DNA of 46,765 nt from Promethearchaeia archaeon (GTDB lineage: Archaea; Asgardarchaeota; Lokiarchaeia; Sigyniarchaeales; SOKP01), in NCBI GenBank assembly GCA_029856085.1, contig JAHQWI010000064.1:1-46765 (forward strand). Reading direction: 5' to 3'. The position numbers and the translations under genes were made by a program. This document shows positions 1-8,415 of the stretch, piece after piece. How positions within the stretch are numbered: position 1 is the stretch's first letter; each line of letters starts with the position of its first letter. A model generated the notes under the pieces. It saw only the letters and a program-made list of their open reading frames with translations. It searched no databases and was not told where the DNA came from.

Positions 1-67
1 GCATATTATAGAGAAAATGAAATTTTTTCCTTTTAAAACCAATATCGCTGTAAGATTTTTATAAAAT

Positions 68-1300
68 TTGTTTTTTAATAAGGAAATTCGAAATATTATC
101 AAAAAACCATTTACTTTCAAAGATATGTTACCAGCGTGGCTGAGTTTTGTCATCATTATTGGCATAGTCATAATTCTTTCTAAATATGAGTTAGGTGTTA
201 CACTTTCCTTAGGAGCTGTAGGCTTTGCTTTTTTAGCGGGTACTAATATCGTACAAGCATTAATCAATGTAGTCACAAACCCAACTGTTCTCTTATTGAT
301 GATAATTGTTACACTTATATCTATCTTAGGAGGGATTATGGAGGAATCTGGTTTAATGATAGAGATGATTCAAAAAATGCGAATTTCACGGAAGGCTTCT
401 CTCATGGTCATCCCTTCTTTATTTGGCTTATTACCCGTGGCAGGAGGAGCTTTGATGTCAGCTCCTATTGTAGAACAGATTGATTCTGAAGAAGAACCAA
501 GTAAAAAGGTATCAATCAATGTTTGGTATCGACATATGCTAATCTTGATTTATCCTTTATCTTCCTCATTGATTTTTGCAAGCAGTCTTATTGGTATTAA
601 TCTTTATATAATAGTAATTGGACTATTGCCTTGTATGATAATAATGTGGCTAGTGGGATATTTCACATTGATTAAGGATGTTTCTCCTTTTTTAGAACAA
701 GGAGAAAGAGATCTTAAGAGAGCATTTCATAACATGCTTCCAATTATTATTGCCCCCATAATAGATTTTATTGGAAGAACTTTTTTTAACCTGCGACTTC
801 CTGAAATTTTTCTTTTTGTTGCCCTTATTTTTAGTATTGGGTTAGCCTTAATATTTGGAAGCATGAAGTTCTCAAGCATTAAAAGTATATCGAAAAGAAT
901 GAAGATTTGGCGTTTTCCATTGATAATATTTGCCATGTTTATATTTTTAGAAGTATTTGATCTTTCTGGTGCTAGTGAGGAAATAGGCAGCTTAAATTTA
1001 TCAGTCTTTCTTTTAATATTAATTGGTTTTTTTCTAGGCTTTGGAATAGGACGGATTCTATTACCAGTTTCAATCTTAATCCCCATTTACGGCCTCACCA
1101 TTCCGCTATTAGATTTCATTTTTATCTACGTTTCAATTTTTTTAGGATATCTTATCACCCCAATCCATCCATGTGTTACCTACAGTGCAGATTATTTTGA
1201 GACTGATTTCAGAAAAGTTGTAAAGGTCTTAGGAAAACCGATTTTTATTTCTTTTATAATATTAATTGGTTTTTATTGGTTCTTCTTTTTATTAATATAA
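68..1300 (+). CDS. DUF401-family integral membrane protein
   Basis: About ten hydrophobic segments run through the 410 residues. The stretch LFGLLPVAGGALMSAPIV near residue 118 and a second proline/glycine-rich repeat near residue 336 (GRILLPVSILIPIYGL) resemble the archaeal/bacterial DUF401 family of predicted permeases. The transported substrate is unknown. The track start is TTG just after an in-frame TAA, with no clear ribosome binding site. The ATG at 125 (residue 20) is an equally plausible start and lies before the first membrane segment. The gene reads towards the glycosyltransferase gene with a 108-bp gap, so it is probably a separate unit. Family assignment is fairly confident; function is not. 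Confidence 0.72.
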   Translation: MFFNKEIRNIIKKPFTFKDMLPAWLSFVIIIGIVIILSKYELGVTLSLGAVGFAFLAGTNIVQALINVVTNPTVLLLMIIVTLISILGGIMEESGLMIEMIQKMRISRKASLMVIPSLFGLLPVAGGALMSAPIVEQIDSEEEPSKKVSINVWYRHMLILIYPLSSSLIFASSLIGINLYIIVIGLLPCMIIMWLVGYFTLIKDVSPFLEQGERDLKRAFHNMLPIIIAPIIDFIGRTFFNLRLPEIFLFVALIFSIGLALIFGSMKFSSIKSISKRMKIWRFPLIIFAMFIFLEVFDLSGASEEIGSLNLSVFLLILIGFFLGFGIGRILLPVSILIPIYGLTIPLLDFIFIYVSIFLGYLITPIHPCVTYSADYFETDFRKVVKVLGKPIFISFIILIGFYWFFFLLI

Positions 1301-1408
1301 TCTTTTGAGAAGGATATACCGTAAATCATCAATTTTTTATAAATAATAATCAACAATTCTATAAATTTAGATGTATTGTTTCAATGAATATTCATAAAGT
1401 AAGATGGG

Positions 1409-2311
1409 TTGTTAGACATTTCTGAAGAAAAAATTGGTATTCTTTTACTTATCCCGTGTTTTAATGAAGAAGAAAACATTGAACATATATTAGAACATCT
1501 CCGTGATGTAAAACAAAATTTGCAGAAAAGAAGCGAATTTAATTTGGAAATCCTTATCATCAATGATGGTTCTACTGATAGAACCCTGCAAATTTTGGAG
1601 AAAAACAATCAAGATTCCCTTTTTACTATTATTAACTTCAAAGAAAATAAAGGTTATGGTTATACGCTTATAAATGGTTTTAAATATGCCAAAGAAATGA
1701 AGTTTTCCTGGATAATATCGATTGATATGGATGGTCAACATGAACCAAAGTGTTTATACAAGTTTATTGAACTAATCCTTACAAACCCACCAGAACAAAT
1801 TATTTCTGGTTCGAGGTATAAAAATTCAGACCTATTCTGGCAAAATCCGTGGAAAGATAGATTTCTTGTTAATGCGATCATCACAGGGATTCTCAATACT
1901 ATCGGATTTTCTATTACAGATGCATTTTGCGGACTAAAGGCATATGAATGTAATGCAATTAATGATTTGGATTTACAAATAAATGGATATGAAATACCCA
2001 TCGAAATTTGGATTAAATCAATGAAAGATGGATATAAAATTGTTGAAATAGGAGTCCCTGTAATATATAAAGATAGAAATGCGGTTTTAAAAAATGCAAA
2101 AGATAGCTTTTTGTTTAAAAAAGGAGAAGAAAGAATTGAAAAATATATTCAAATAATTGAAACACTTCTGAATGCTCCTTTAAAAACAAATATTAATGTT
2201 TTTAAGTCAATTTTTTCAAATTATTTCAATAGTGTGGATGATATTAATAAATATAATTTTAAAAAAATACAAGATTCAATATATACACAAATTAGAGAAT
2301 TAGAAACTTAG
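1409..2311 (+). CDS. Family 2 glycosyltransferase, first gene of a BshB/BshC-like operon
   Basis: The N-terminal 220 residues form a GT-A fold: LIPCFNEEENI near residue 14, INDGSTDRT near residue 51 for nucleotide binding, and DMDGQH near residue 109 as the metal-binding DXD-type motif. The closest recognisable group is the dolichyl-phosphate mannosyltransferase/DPM1-like GT2 set, but there are no C-terminal membrane segments. It starts with TTG directly after an in-frame stop. The deacetylase gene follows 9 nt downstream and a BshC-like gene 10 nt after that, so the three are almost certainly cotranscribed. In bacillithiol synthesis the first step uses a GT4 enzyme (BshA). A GT2 in that position would be a different first enzyme or sugar acceptor; that role is inference. 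Confidence 0.8.
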   Translation: MLDISEEKIGILLLIPCFNEEENIEHILEHLRDVKQNLQKRSEFNLEILIINDGSTDRTLQILEKNNQDSLFTIINFKENKGYGYTLINGFKYAKEMKFSWIISIDMDGQHEPKCLYKFIELILTNPPEQIISGSRYKNSDLFWQNPWKDRFLVNAIITGILNTIGFSITDAFCGLKAYECNAINDLDLQINGYEIPIEIWIKSMKDGYKIVEIGVPVIYKDRNAVLKNAKDSFLFKKGEERIEKYIQIIETLLNAPLKTNINVFKSIFSNYFNSVDDINKYNFKKIQDSIYTQIRELET

Positions 2312-2320
2312 TAGATTAAA

Positions 2321-3016
2321 ATGAACCTTGAACTAGATATTTTAGTGATCGGAGCCCATCCAGATGATGCAGAAATCGGATGTGGAGGAACAATTGCCCA
2401 TTATAAGAAAAGAGGTAAAAAAATAGGGGTTTTGGATTTATCAAATGGAGAACCCACTCCATTCGGTACTGTTGAAAAAAGAATGGCTGAGGCTAAAGCA
2501 GCTTCTGAAATTTTACATCTAGATATAAGAATTACTCTAGATATGACAAATAGATATATTGAAAATACAATAGAGAATAGAAAAAAAGTTTCTGAAGTGA
2601 TTAGAAAATATAAACCAAATATACTTATTACCCATCCCTCTAATGATTGGCACCCAGACCATATAGCTTGTCATCAGATTGTAAATGCTGCTAAATTTCA
2701 AGCAAAACTAACAAAAAGTGAATCTAAATATCCTGAGTATTCCCCAAAATATGTCTTTTATTTTGATCATTCGCATTTAAAGGATAAGAATCGAAAATTG
2801 GACTTTTTAATCGATATATCTGATTCTATCGAAGAAAAAATAAATGCCCTTAAAGTCTATAAATCACAATTTGTTGATAATAAAAAGTATTTAAGAATCT
2901 TTGATTATATAAGAGAACGTGCAGGATATTTAGGATATCAAATTGGTGTAAACTACGCTGAAGGATTCATTAATTCTGAATATTTATTGGTGGATTTTGA
3001 AAACTTTAAATTTTAG
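2321..3016 (+). CDS. PIG-L/LmbE-family sugar N-deacetylase, BshB1-like
   Basis: The protein opens with AHPDDAEIGCGGT near residue 12, the zinc-binding AHPDD motif of the PIG-L deacetylases, and has a second zinc motif HPDH near residue 112. The 231-residue length and the text around GEPTPFGT and RMAEAKAA match the BshB1 branch, which removes the acetyl group from GlcNAc-malate in bacillithiol synthesis. The family also includes mycothiol MshB and GPI-type deacetylases, so the substrate cannot be fixed from motifs alone. Placement between a glycosyltransferase and a BshC-like gene, with gaps of about 10 nt, argues for a thiol-sugar pathway. Cytosolic; no signal peptide or membrane segment. Confidence 0.85.
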   Translation: MNLELDILVIGAHPDDAEIGCGGTIAHYKKRGKKIGVLDLSNGEPTPFGTVEKRMAEAKAASEILHLDIRITLDMTNRYIENTIENRKKVSEVIRKYKPNILITHPSNDWHPDHIACHQIVNAAKFQAKLTKSESKYPEYSPKYVFYFDHSHLKDKNRKLDFLIDISDSIEEKINALKVYKSQFVDNKKYLRIFDYIRERAGYLGYQIGVNYAEGFINSEYLLVDFENFKF

Positions 3017-3020
3017 GTGA
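3015..3020 (+). promoter_or_regulatory. Shine-Dalgarno AGGTGA for the BshC-like gene
   Basis: AGGTGA overlaps the stop codon of the deacetylase gene and lies 6 nt before the ATG of the next gene. It is complementary to the UCACCU part of the archaeal 16S 3' end. Translation of the pair is therefore likely coupled. Confidence 0.7.
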
Positions 3021-3026
3021 AAAGAA

Positions 3027-4736
3027 ATGTCAGACGATAAGCTCGAAGATCCATTAAAATATTACCTGTTATACGCTTTAGAAAGACAAGAATCTTGGAT
3101 TTCTGAAGGTATGAAAGATATTATACCCCAATCTATGAGTGATGCCATTTTTCTTGCCAAAAAAATAAACAGAGAAATGGAAAAGGATAGAAATAACAAT
3201 GAAATGAAATTAGCATTGGGGAAAATTTTTGAAAACACAAATAATAAATATAATCTACTGACTGACAAAGCTAAGAGACATTTAGAAAATTTTCTTACTG
3301 ATAATAATAGTATGAGTTTAGAAGTTTCACATCAACCTAAATTTTTAGGTGGAGAAAGGTTTCTTTTTAACAAAATGGCATGCGGAGCAGCTTTTGCGAA
3401 TCTTGATAATAATATAATTCCAATTTTTTATGTTGCTGATTATGATAAGGTCCATTCTGAATTAATAAAAACCAAATTTTCGCAAAGTGATTCACCTAAT
3501 GGATTTTCGATTTCAATAAAACCTGAAATAGAAAAGGAATTTCTTGATATGAGAATTAGAAATCTTCCGCTACCATCTCTGTCTTATCTCTTAGAACAGT
3601 TTCAAGAAATTAGAAAAAAATACATTAATTCTATTAACTCCTGCTTAGAGGATAATTGGCATAAAAAACTATTAGAAGAGCGGTTAGAGGAAGCGCTTCG
3701 GTTAATCAAAATCGCACATAATAATGCAGAAAACTATACAGACTGGTTTATCAACATAATTGGGACAATTTCTAATATTATCTTTGATCAAGGCTATCTT
3801 TTTATTTCTGCTTCAGATTTGGCATATAAGAAGCTATTAACACCATTTTATGAGACATTATTAGAAAATCAAAGTAAGTATGTTGATACATATTTAGATT
3901 TAAGAAATCAATTTATAGATCATCATATTCAACCTCCCTTAAGAGAGATTAGAGATGACTTTGTCCCTTTTTTTTATGAATGCACTAATGAACAGTGTAA
4001 CTGTAAGAGACTAGAATTATCCTGTCAAGATTATACATCAATGATCCATGTTAAATGTAAATGTGATCATTGCGGGGATTTAATAGATTTTAGTCTTGAA
4101 AAGGATAAGCCTGATCTTTCTGAGTATGCGTCTTTTTTCACTCCCAGAGTTGAATCCCGTCAATATTTAATCTCAAAAACCATCCAACCAGCAATACATA
4201 TTGCAGGTACAGGTGAAACTAGATATTATACGATGGGAATCCCTCTGATTAGACATTTTGATAAAGATATTTCTTTACCTGTTATTTATTTTTATAATAA
4301 AATAACAATGAATACATTTATCACGAGGAAGCTTGAGCAAGATTTAGTCAAATTAAATATGCCACAATTTTTGGAAAATATAAAAGGCCTGATGAAAAAT
4401 CTTGGGAAGTTTAATCGTTTAATCAATAAATCCGAGGTGTCTGCTATGGAAAGGGCAAAAATAATAGAAATTTTAAATAAGTTTCAACCATATATGATGC
4501 ATATCGAAAATATCTTATTAGAAAACCAATCAACCGATATAGCTTCAGAGGATAAAAATATTATTTCAAGTTATTTAAGTAATATGTTCGGAAAAATCTC
4601 TAAGGAAAAACACGGACAAGAGGCAGTATTTCATTGGTTGGATTTATGTTTAAAAAACGGGTTATCTAATTTCTTTAATGATTACTTTCGAATTTACAAA
4701 CCGTGGCTCCCTCCTGGAATAGAAATCTTTCTATAA
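3027..4736 (+). CDS. BshC-like putative cysteine-adding enzyme with a zinc-cluster insertion
   Basis: Residues about 95-150 carry VSHQPKFLGGERFLFNKM followed by IIPIFYVADYD. This parallels the bacterial BshC block (TGQQ..L..GPL...K, then PV(Y/F)WIA.ED). Length is 569 residues against about 540 for BshC. The middle has a long helical section (about 170-300) and a Cys-rich cluster near residue 317 (CTNEQCNC, then CKCDHCG), suggesting one or two zinc ribbons not expected in bacterial BshC. The known family adds cysteine to GlcN-malate to make bacillithiol. It is the last gene of the GT2-deacetylase-BshC operon and converges on the amidohydrolase gene 8 bp away. Homology to BshC is a visual call supported by gene context; the real product is unknown. 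Confidence 0.72.
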   Translation: MSDDKLEDPLKYYLLYALERQESWISEGMKDIIPQSMSDAIFLAKKINREMEKDRNNNEMKLALGKIFENTNNKYNLLTDKAKRHLENFLTDNNSMSLEVSHQPKFLGGERFLFNKMACGAAFANLDNNIIPIFYVADYDKVHSELIKTKFSQSDSPNGFSISIKPEIEKEFLDMRIRNLPLPSLSYLLEQFQEIRKKYINSINSCLEDNWHKKLLEERLEEALRLIKIAHNNAENYTDWFINIIGTISNIIFDQGYLFISASDLAYKKLLTPFYETLLENQSKYVDTYLDLRNQFIDHHIQPPLREIRDDFVPFFYECTNEQCNCKRLELSCQDYTSMIHVKCKCDHCGDLIDFSLEKDKPDLSEYASFFTPRVESRQYLISKTIQPAIHIAGTGETRYYTMGIPLIRHFDKDISLPVIYFYNKITMNTFITRKLEQDLVKLNMPQFLENIKGLMKNLGKFNRLINKSEVSAMERAKIIEILNKFQPYMMHIENILLENQSTDIASEDKNIISSYLSNMFGKISKEKHGQEAVFHWLDLCLKNGLSNFFNDYFRIYKPWLPPGIEIFL

Positions 4737-4744
4737 TGTGTAGG

Positions 4745-5728
4745 TCACTTTAGTTTGAAGAACTTAATTGCATTTTCCCAATAAATCTTCTTTAAGACAT
4801 CAAGAGGAAGATCCAAGCCATTTATCTTTGTATTATTATCATTTTCTGGATCTGGAAAAGGTAATGGTATGTCCCGGCAAGGGGTTTCTAAAATTGCTTG
4901 GAAGGTAAAATAACGAGTCCGATAATAATCTGAAATTGGTTTGTTTCGATCTTGCACAAGATCTGTCCCAAAAAGAATTCTATCTGAATATTTAATAAAG
5001 AATTCTTTGGCTTTTTCTGGATACCTCCCAAGTTCTCGTGCCATCCATCTTGCTGAAGACGTATCAATATAGTAATTTGGATATGACTCAAACCATCTCG
5101 CAAGGTTTTCTAGATCTTCTGGTTGACCTCCAAAATGTGCTTGTTGTACCTTTAAATTAGGAAAACTTGATAAAATCTCCTCAAAATCATCTATGTGTTC
5201 TCTTTTAGTGCCATATTTACTAACTGGTTGATACACTTTCTCGTACCAAAGATCTGGATCGCTAACATGAATTAATAAAATAAGTCCTAATTCTTCTATC
5301 TTGGCAAATATTGACTTAAAAAAAGGATCAGATAATTTAATTTTTGGTGGATCAATTTTGAATTGTTCTCTTACAAAATCTCTTACTCTCGGTCCAAACC
5401 AAAATTTAACAACTGGAAATCCTTGTTGATAAATCTTCTCAATTGAATCTAACGTTAATTTAAGGTTTGGATTTACTTTAAAAAGCTCTCTACTTCTAAA
5501 ATACTTAGCCTGTACAAACTTATCAGGGAATTTTGTTTCTAATTCGTCATAACCATTCCCCCAGACGATACCAACTGATTTTTTGATGTTAAACTCTTCT
5601 CTGAACTTAATCAAATTATGAATGCCGCCTATACTCCCTAAATGAACATGGGCATCAAATTTCGGACCATAATATTTCGATTTAACCTGTGTATCATCAT
5701 TAACGTACTCTGAAATATATTTTTGCAC
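4745..5728 (-). CDS. Amidohydrolase-family (PF04909-like) metal-dependent hydrolase
   Basis: A TIM-barrel amidohydrolase is indicated by FDAHVHLG near residue 25 (HxH metal pair), LLIHVSDPD near residue 151, QQAHFGG near residue 197 and LFGTDL near residue 254, the last giving the catalytic Asp. The length of 327 residues fits the amidohydrolase-2 group of decarboxylases and hydrolases. The start is GTG. The gene lies downstream of and on the same strand as the UroD-like gene with a 118-bp gap, and converges with the BshC-like gene. The substrate is not readable from the sequence. Confidence 0.82.
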   Translation of the reverse strand: MQKYISEYVNDDTQVKSKYYGPKFDAHVHLGSIGGIHNLIKFREEFNIKKSVGIVWGNGYDELETKFPDKFVQAKYFRSRELFKVNPNLKLTLDSIEKIYQQGFPVVKFWFGPRVRDFVREQFKIDPPKIKLSDPFFKSIFAKIEELGLILLIHVSDPDLWYEKVYQPVSKYGTKREHIDDFEEILSSFPNLKVQQAHFGGQPEDLENLARWFESYPNYYIDTSSARWMARELGRYPEKAKEFFIKYSDRILFGTDLVQDRNKPISDYYRTRYFTFQAILETPCRDIPLPFPDPENDNNTKINGLDLPLDVLKKIYWENAIKFFKLK

Positions 5729-5846
5729 TTGTAATTCACACTTAAAATATTATTCTTTGTTAGCAATCGTTTGCTTTTCAAAAAACATCTATTCTTTGAA
5801 TAATTGATATTATGAATCTTAACCTAATTATTTTTTGAAAAGTTTA

Positions 5847-6821
5847 TTAGAGATTTTGAATAGTTTTTACTGCCACTTCTATTATAGGATCGCTTATAAA
5901 TTGGGGAATGACACAACCGGGCGCGATTATTAATCCCGAACCTTTGAAGTTTGTGTAAACAGATGAAATTCTTGAAGAAACTTCCGCGGGGTCGGATATA
6001 TCTTTCCATGATTCTGCGTTTAATCCTCCGAGAAGTCCCCCTTTAAAGATTTGCCTTGCCTCAGAAAGATTTGGTGTCGTTTGCTGATCATGCCAGTTAA
6101 TCGCGTCTATAGGTAATTTAGTTGCCAATTCGTAATCAGGTTTGTCACCATGGAGATGAAGGACTAGAAAATTATTCTTTTTTACAGTTTTTTCTATTAG
6201 GGATTTCATTGGTGTAAATGCTAATTCTAATCTCTCTTCATTGGTTAGTCTATTGTTAAAATGTTGTGTGGCTAAAAATATACCATCAGCACCCGCATCT
6301 AATGAAGCTTTTGAAAAATCTATCATAGCTGAAATAATTATCTTAAAATGCTCTCTAATTAGTTGAGGATCCTTTCTGTAATGCAGAATTATATCGGGAT
6401 CAATTTGGGATGCTACCATTAAAGGAGAAAATACAGTCATCATTGTCGGTACTTTTCCGTCAACTTCCCTATGAACTAATTTCATTGCTTTAATCTGATT
6501 CCCGAATTCACCCCCTGTTACATCAATCTTTTTAACATCCTCCCAATCTTCTATCTTTTCGATTGGATATTTCACACCAATTCTAGAACCCGATGCTGGA
6601 TCATATCCTCCCAATTCTGCTCCAAAATCAGAAGCAAAAGCACGACCTGAGATTGAGATTTTCATAATATCGGAATCGAATTTATCTTGAAAATCGATCT
6701 GAGCCTTTAGAAGTCCTTCAGGAGTTTTATCAAACTCTGGGAAATGTTTCCAAATTGCATATGGGACTCTCTCGGTGGGTTCGGCTTTAAAAGCTTTATT
6801 AATTAATTCGAATTTATCCAT
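5847..6821 (-). CDS. Uroporphyrinogen decarboxylase-family protein, methyltransferase-like
   Basis: The UroD fold is recognised from ERVPYAIWKHFPE near residue 17, from ATQHFNN near the middle, and from the C-terminal IIAPGCVIPQF. Corrinoid- and thiol-dependent methyltransferases of this family (MtaA, MtbA, CmuA types) bind zinc through HxC plus a distal Cys. Here the first motif reads LHLHGD near residue 220, so the second ligand is His instead of Cys, while the distal Cys of PGC near residue 301 is kept. It is unlikely to be the heme enzyme because no other heme genes are nearby. A role in methyl transfer to a thiol is inference. It is transcribed divergently from the DinB gene at 6943. Confidence 0.75.
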   Translation of the reverse strand: MDKFELINKAFKAEPTERVPYAIWKHFPEFDKTPEGLLKAQIDFQDKFDSDIMKISISGRAFASDFGAELGGYDPASGSRIGVKYPIEKIEDWEDVKKIDVTGGEFGNQIKAMKLVHREVDGKVPTMMTVFSPLMVASQIDPDIILHYRKDPQLIREHFKIIISAMIDFSKASLDAGADGIFLATQHFNNRLTNEERLELAFTPMKSLIEKTVKKNNFLVLHLHGDKPDYELATKLPIDAINWHDQQTTPNLSEARQIFKGGLLGGLNAESWKDISDPAEVSSRISSVYTNFKGSGLIIAPGCVIPQFISDPIIEVAVKTIQNL

Positions 6822-6942
6822 TATAATATCCTATTTCCTATTAATCTTAAAGTAAATGGCTTTAATCTTGTAATTGATCTCACTAGAATCTTTAAAAAAC
6901 TTTTCTAAAAATTTTTAAACTTAACATCCTATATTAAAAATT

Positions 6943-7404
6943 ATGCCAGAAAGTATCAAATCACTAAAGTTTGTATATGATTATGCAAAAAGTTTGTTTG
7001 AAAAGCGAAAAGATAATCATTTTGAAGAATCAATGAAAAATTCGTTGTTTGAAAAAGAGCAAACGGCTATTGATCTTTTTATACATGCTATCAGCCTACT
7101 AAATTGGGCATCGAGAAAAACTGTTGATCCTGATGTAGATAATAAGGAGATAGCAATAAAATTAGACCCCGAATCCACTGCACCTTTACACGAACAATTA
7201 TTAGACTTGTTTAATACCGCAATTGAAGCCTATGTAGAGGCAAGATCTAAATTTAAAGAAGAAGATCTTCAAAATACATTTAAATCCCCTTTTGGGAGAG
7301 AAATGACCTACGAAGATTGGTTTGGATTCATTATTCATCACACAATAGGTCATATTTATCAAGTCTTTAGATTACAAGCAATATATCTAAGACAAAGAGT
7401 CTAG
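6943..7404 (+). CDS. DinB/YfiT-superfamily protein, putative metal-dependent transferase
   Basis: The protein has 153 residues and is all-helical by inspection. It has a His in helix 2 (FIHAISLLNW) and an HxxxH pair near the C-terminus (HHTIGHIYQ), the usual three-His metal site of the DinB superfamily. That superfamily includes bacillithiol S-transferase BstA/YfiT and mycothiol-dependent isomerases as well as many unassigned proteins. A second family member follows 67 bp downstream. It starts at ATG about 120 bp from the divergent UroD-like gene. The fold assignment is moderately sure; the thiol link is inference from the neighbouring BshB/BshC-like genes. Confidence 0.68.
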   Translation: MPESIKSLKFVYDYAKSLFEKRKDNHFEESMKNSLFEKEQTAIDLFIHAISLLNWASRKTVDPDVDNKEIAIKLDPESTAPLHEQLLDLFNTAIEAYVEARSKFKEEDLQNTFKSPFGREMTYEDWFGFIIHHTIGHIYQVFRLQAIYLRQRV

Positions 7405-7421
7405 TTTATTTTTAACTTTAA

Positions 7422-7430
7422 TTTTTTTTT
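7422..7430 (+). terminator. Oligo-T tract after the first DinB gene
   Basis: Nine consecutive T residues lie about 18 nt past the stop codon on the coding strand. Archaeal RNA polymerase can stop at such tracts, but the second DinB gene begins only 42 nt later, so this may be partial attenuation rather than a true end. Confidence 0.3.
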
Positions 7431-7471
7431 CTTTAAGATATCAATTAAAAAGGAGTGTTCAAAATCAAAAT

Positions 7472-7978
7472 ATGACTTTGGAATTCATAAAAGGTGCTCT
7501 AAACGAGCAGTATGGTGCTGCTATCGGAATGATGGAGCAAAATTTAAAAAGTTGCCCAAAGGTAGTATGGGATGATAGAACCGGTGGACCCCCATTTTGG
7601 CATGTGGCTTATCACACGATGTGGTTTTTGGATTGGTATCTTTCGGATTCCAAAAAAACTCGCGAAAGTTTCAAATCGAAATTTGGTGAAGCATCATCGC
7701 ATCTTGAACAATTAAACACAACACCAGAAATAACATTGACACCTGAACAATTATTAGAGTATTTATCAGAAATTAAAAAAAAAGCTAAAAATCGGTTTGA
7801 TAATCTGACCATGGATGAATTAATCCGACCTTCTGTATTTGAATGGCACGGAAAAAGTTCTTTAAGCTCATTACTTTATAACCTTCGGCATATAATGCTA
7901 CATATAGGCGCTCTTAATTTAAGGCTACGTAGAAAAGGTGTAAAGTTAGACAACTGGGTTGCTCATCGAAAAATTTAA
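7472..7978 (+). CDS. DinB-superfamily protein
   Basis: In 168 residues the protein shows FWHVAYHTMWFLDWYL near residue 42 and LRHIMLHIGALNLRLR near residue 135, giving the His and HxxxH metal ligands of DinB-fold enzymes. The second helix motif is a strong match to DinB domain proteins. A GGAG sequence lies about 17 nt before the ATG. The gene is a divergent paralogue of the one just upstream. The same superfamily contains thiol S-transferases, which makes it a candidate user of the putative thiol made by the operon at 1409-4736. Confidence 0.75.
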   Translation: MTLEFIKGALNEQYGAAIGMMEQNLKSCPKVVWDDRTGGPPFWHVAYHTMWFLDWYLSDSKKTRESFKSKFGEASSHLEQLNTTPEITLTPEQLLEYLSEIKKKAKNRFDNLTMDELIRPSVFEWHGKSSLSSLLYNLRHIMLHIGALNLRLRRKGVKLDNWVAHRKI

Positions 7979-8193
7979 CCTAGTGATATATTCCAATTCC
8001 ATCTTTTTAATAGGTTAAAATGTTTATCCTTCGATCTTCAAAGGGGTATTTACTTCTAAACTATTTTTCGAAATAACTAGCTTTCATCCGCAAGCATCTA
8101 TCTTCTCATGGTAATAAGTAGTAGAATGAAAAGAAGAAAAAAAAACTTTTTTAGATTTGAAAGCTTCTCGTCCCTCTAAACTAAATATTTAAT

Positions 8194-8403
8194 TTAGAAG
8201 TATTTAATTGCTAGTAAGATGTCGTCCCGTGTTACTTTCTTTCTCTTTGAGTGTTTGGTTAATGTTAAAGCAGTTTTTGTAATTTTCTCTGCTGATTGAC
8301 CCATCCAATCAACTAATTCATTGACGGCATCACGTGCAACGATAACGGCTCCATTGTGTTTCATTAATCTTCGAATAGGACTCCAACTAATATATTCAGA
8401 CAT
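8194..8403 (-). CDS. Archaeal histone
   Basis: The protein is 69 residues, a single histone fold with no tails. It has the order helix 1 (ISWSPIRRLMKHNG), long helix 2 (RDAVNELVDWMGQSAEKITKTALTLTKHSKRKK), and the terminal VTRDDILLAIKYF helix typical of HMf-like and CBF/NF-Y-like histones. It would dimerise and wrap DNA. A perfect GGAGG lies 7 nt upstream of the ATG, the clearest Shine-Dalgarno of the window and consistent with high expression. Both flanks are long non-coding stretches, so it is a single-gene unit. Confidence 0.95.
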   Translation of the reverse strand: MSEYISWSPIRRLMKHNGAVIVARDAVNELVDWMGQSAEKITKTALTLTKHSKRKKVTRDDILLAIKYF

Positions 8404-8410
8404 ATTTTTT

Positions 8411-8415
8411 CCTCC
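8411..8415 (-). promoter_or_regulatory. Strong ribosome binding site of the histone gene
   Basis: On the minus strand GGAGG sits 7 nt before the histone ATG, complementary to the 16S 3' CCUCC. Confidence 0.75.

Noticed and set aside
727-1086. 119-aa minus-strand ORF inside the DUF401 gene
   Set aside because: Antisense shadow of a gene with clear membrane pattern; composition is basic and low-complexity.
1409-2311. Calling the first operon gene BshA
   Set aside because: It is a GT2 enzyme with GT-A motifs, whereas BshA is GT4 with a GT-B fold; the name would be wrong.
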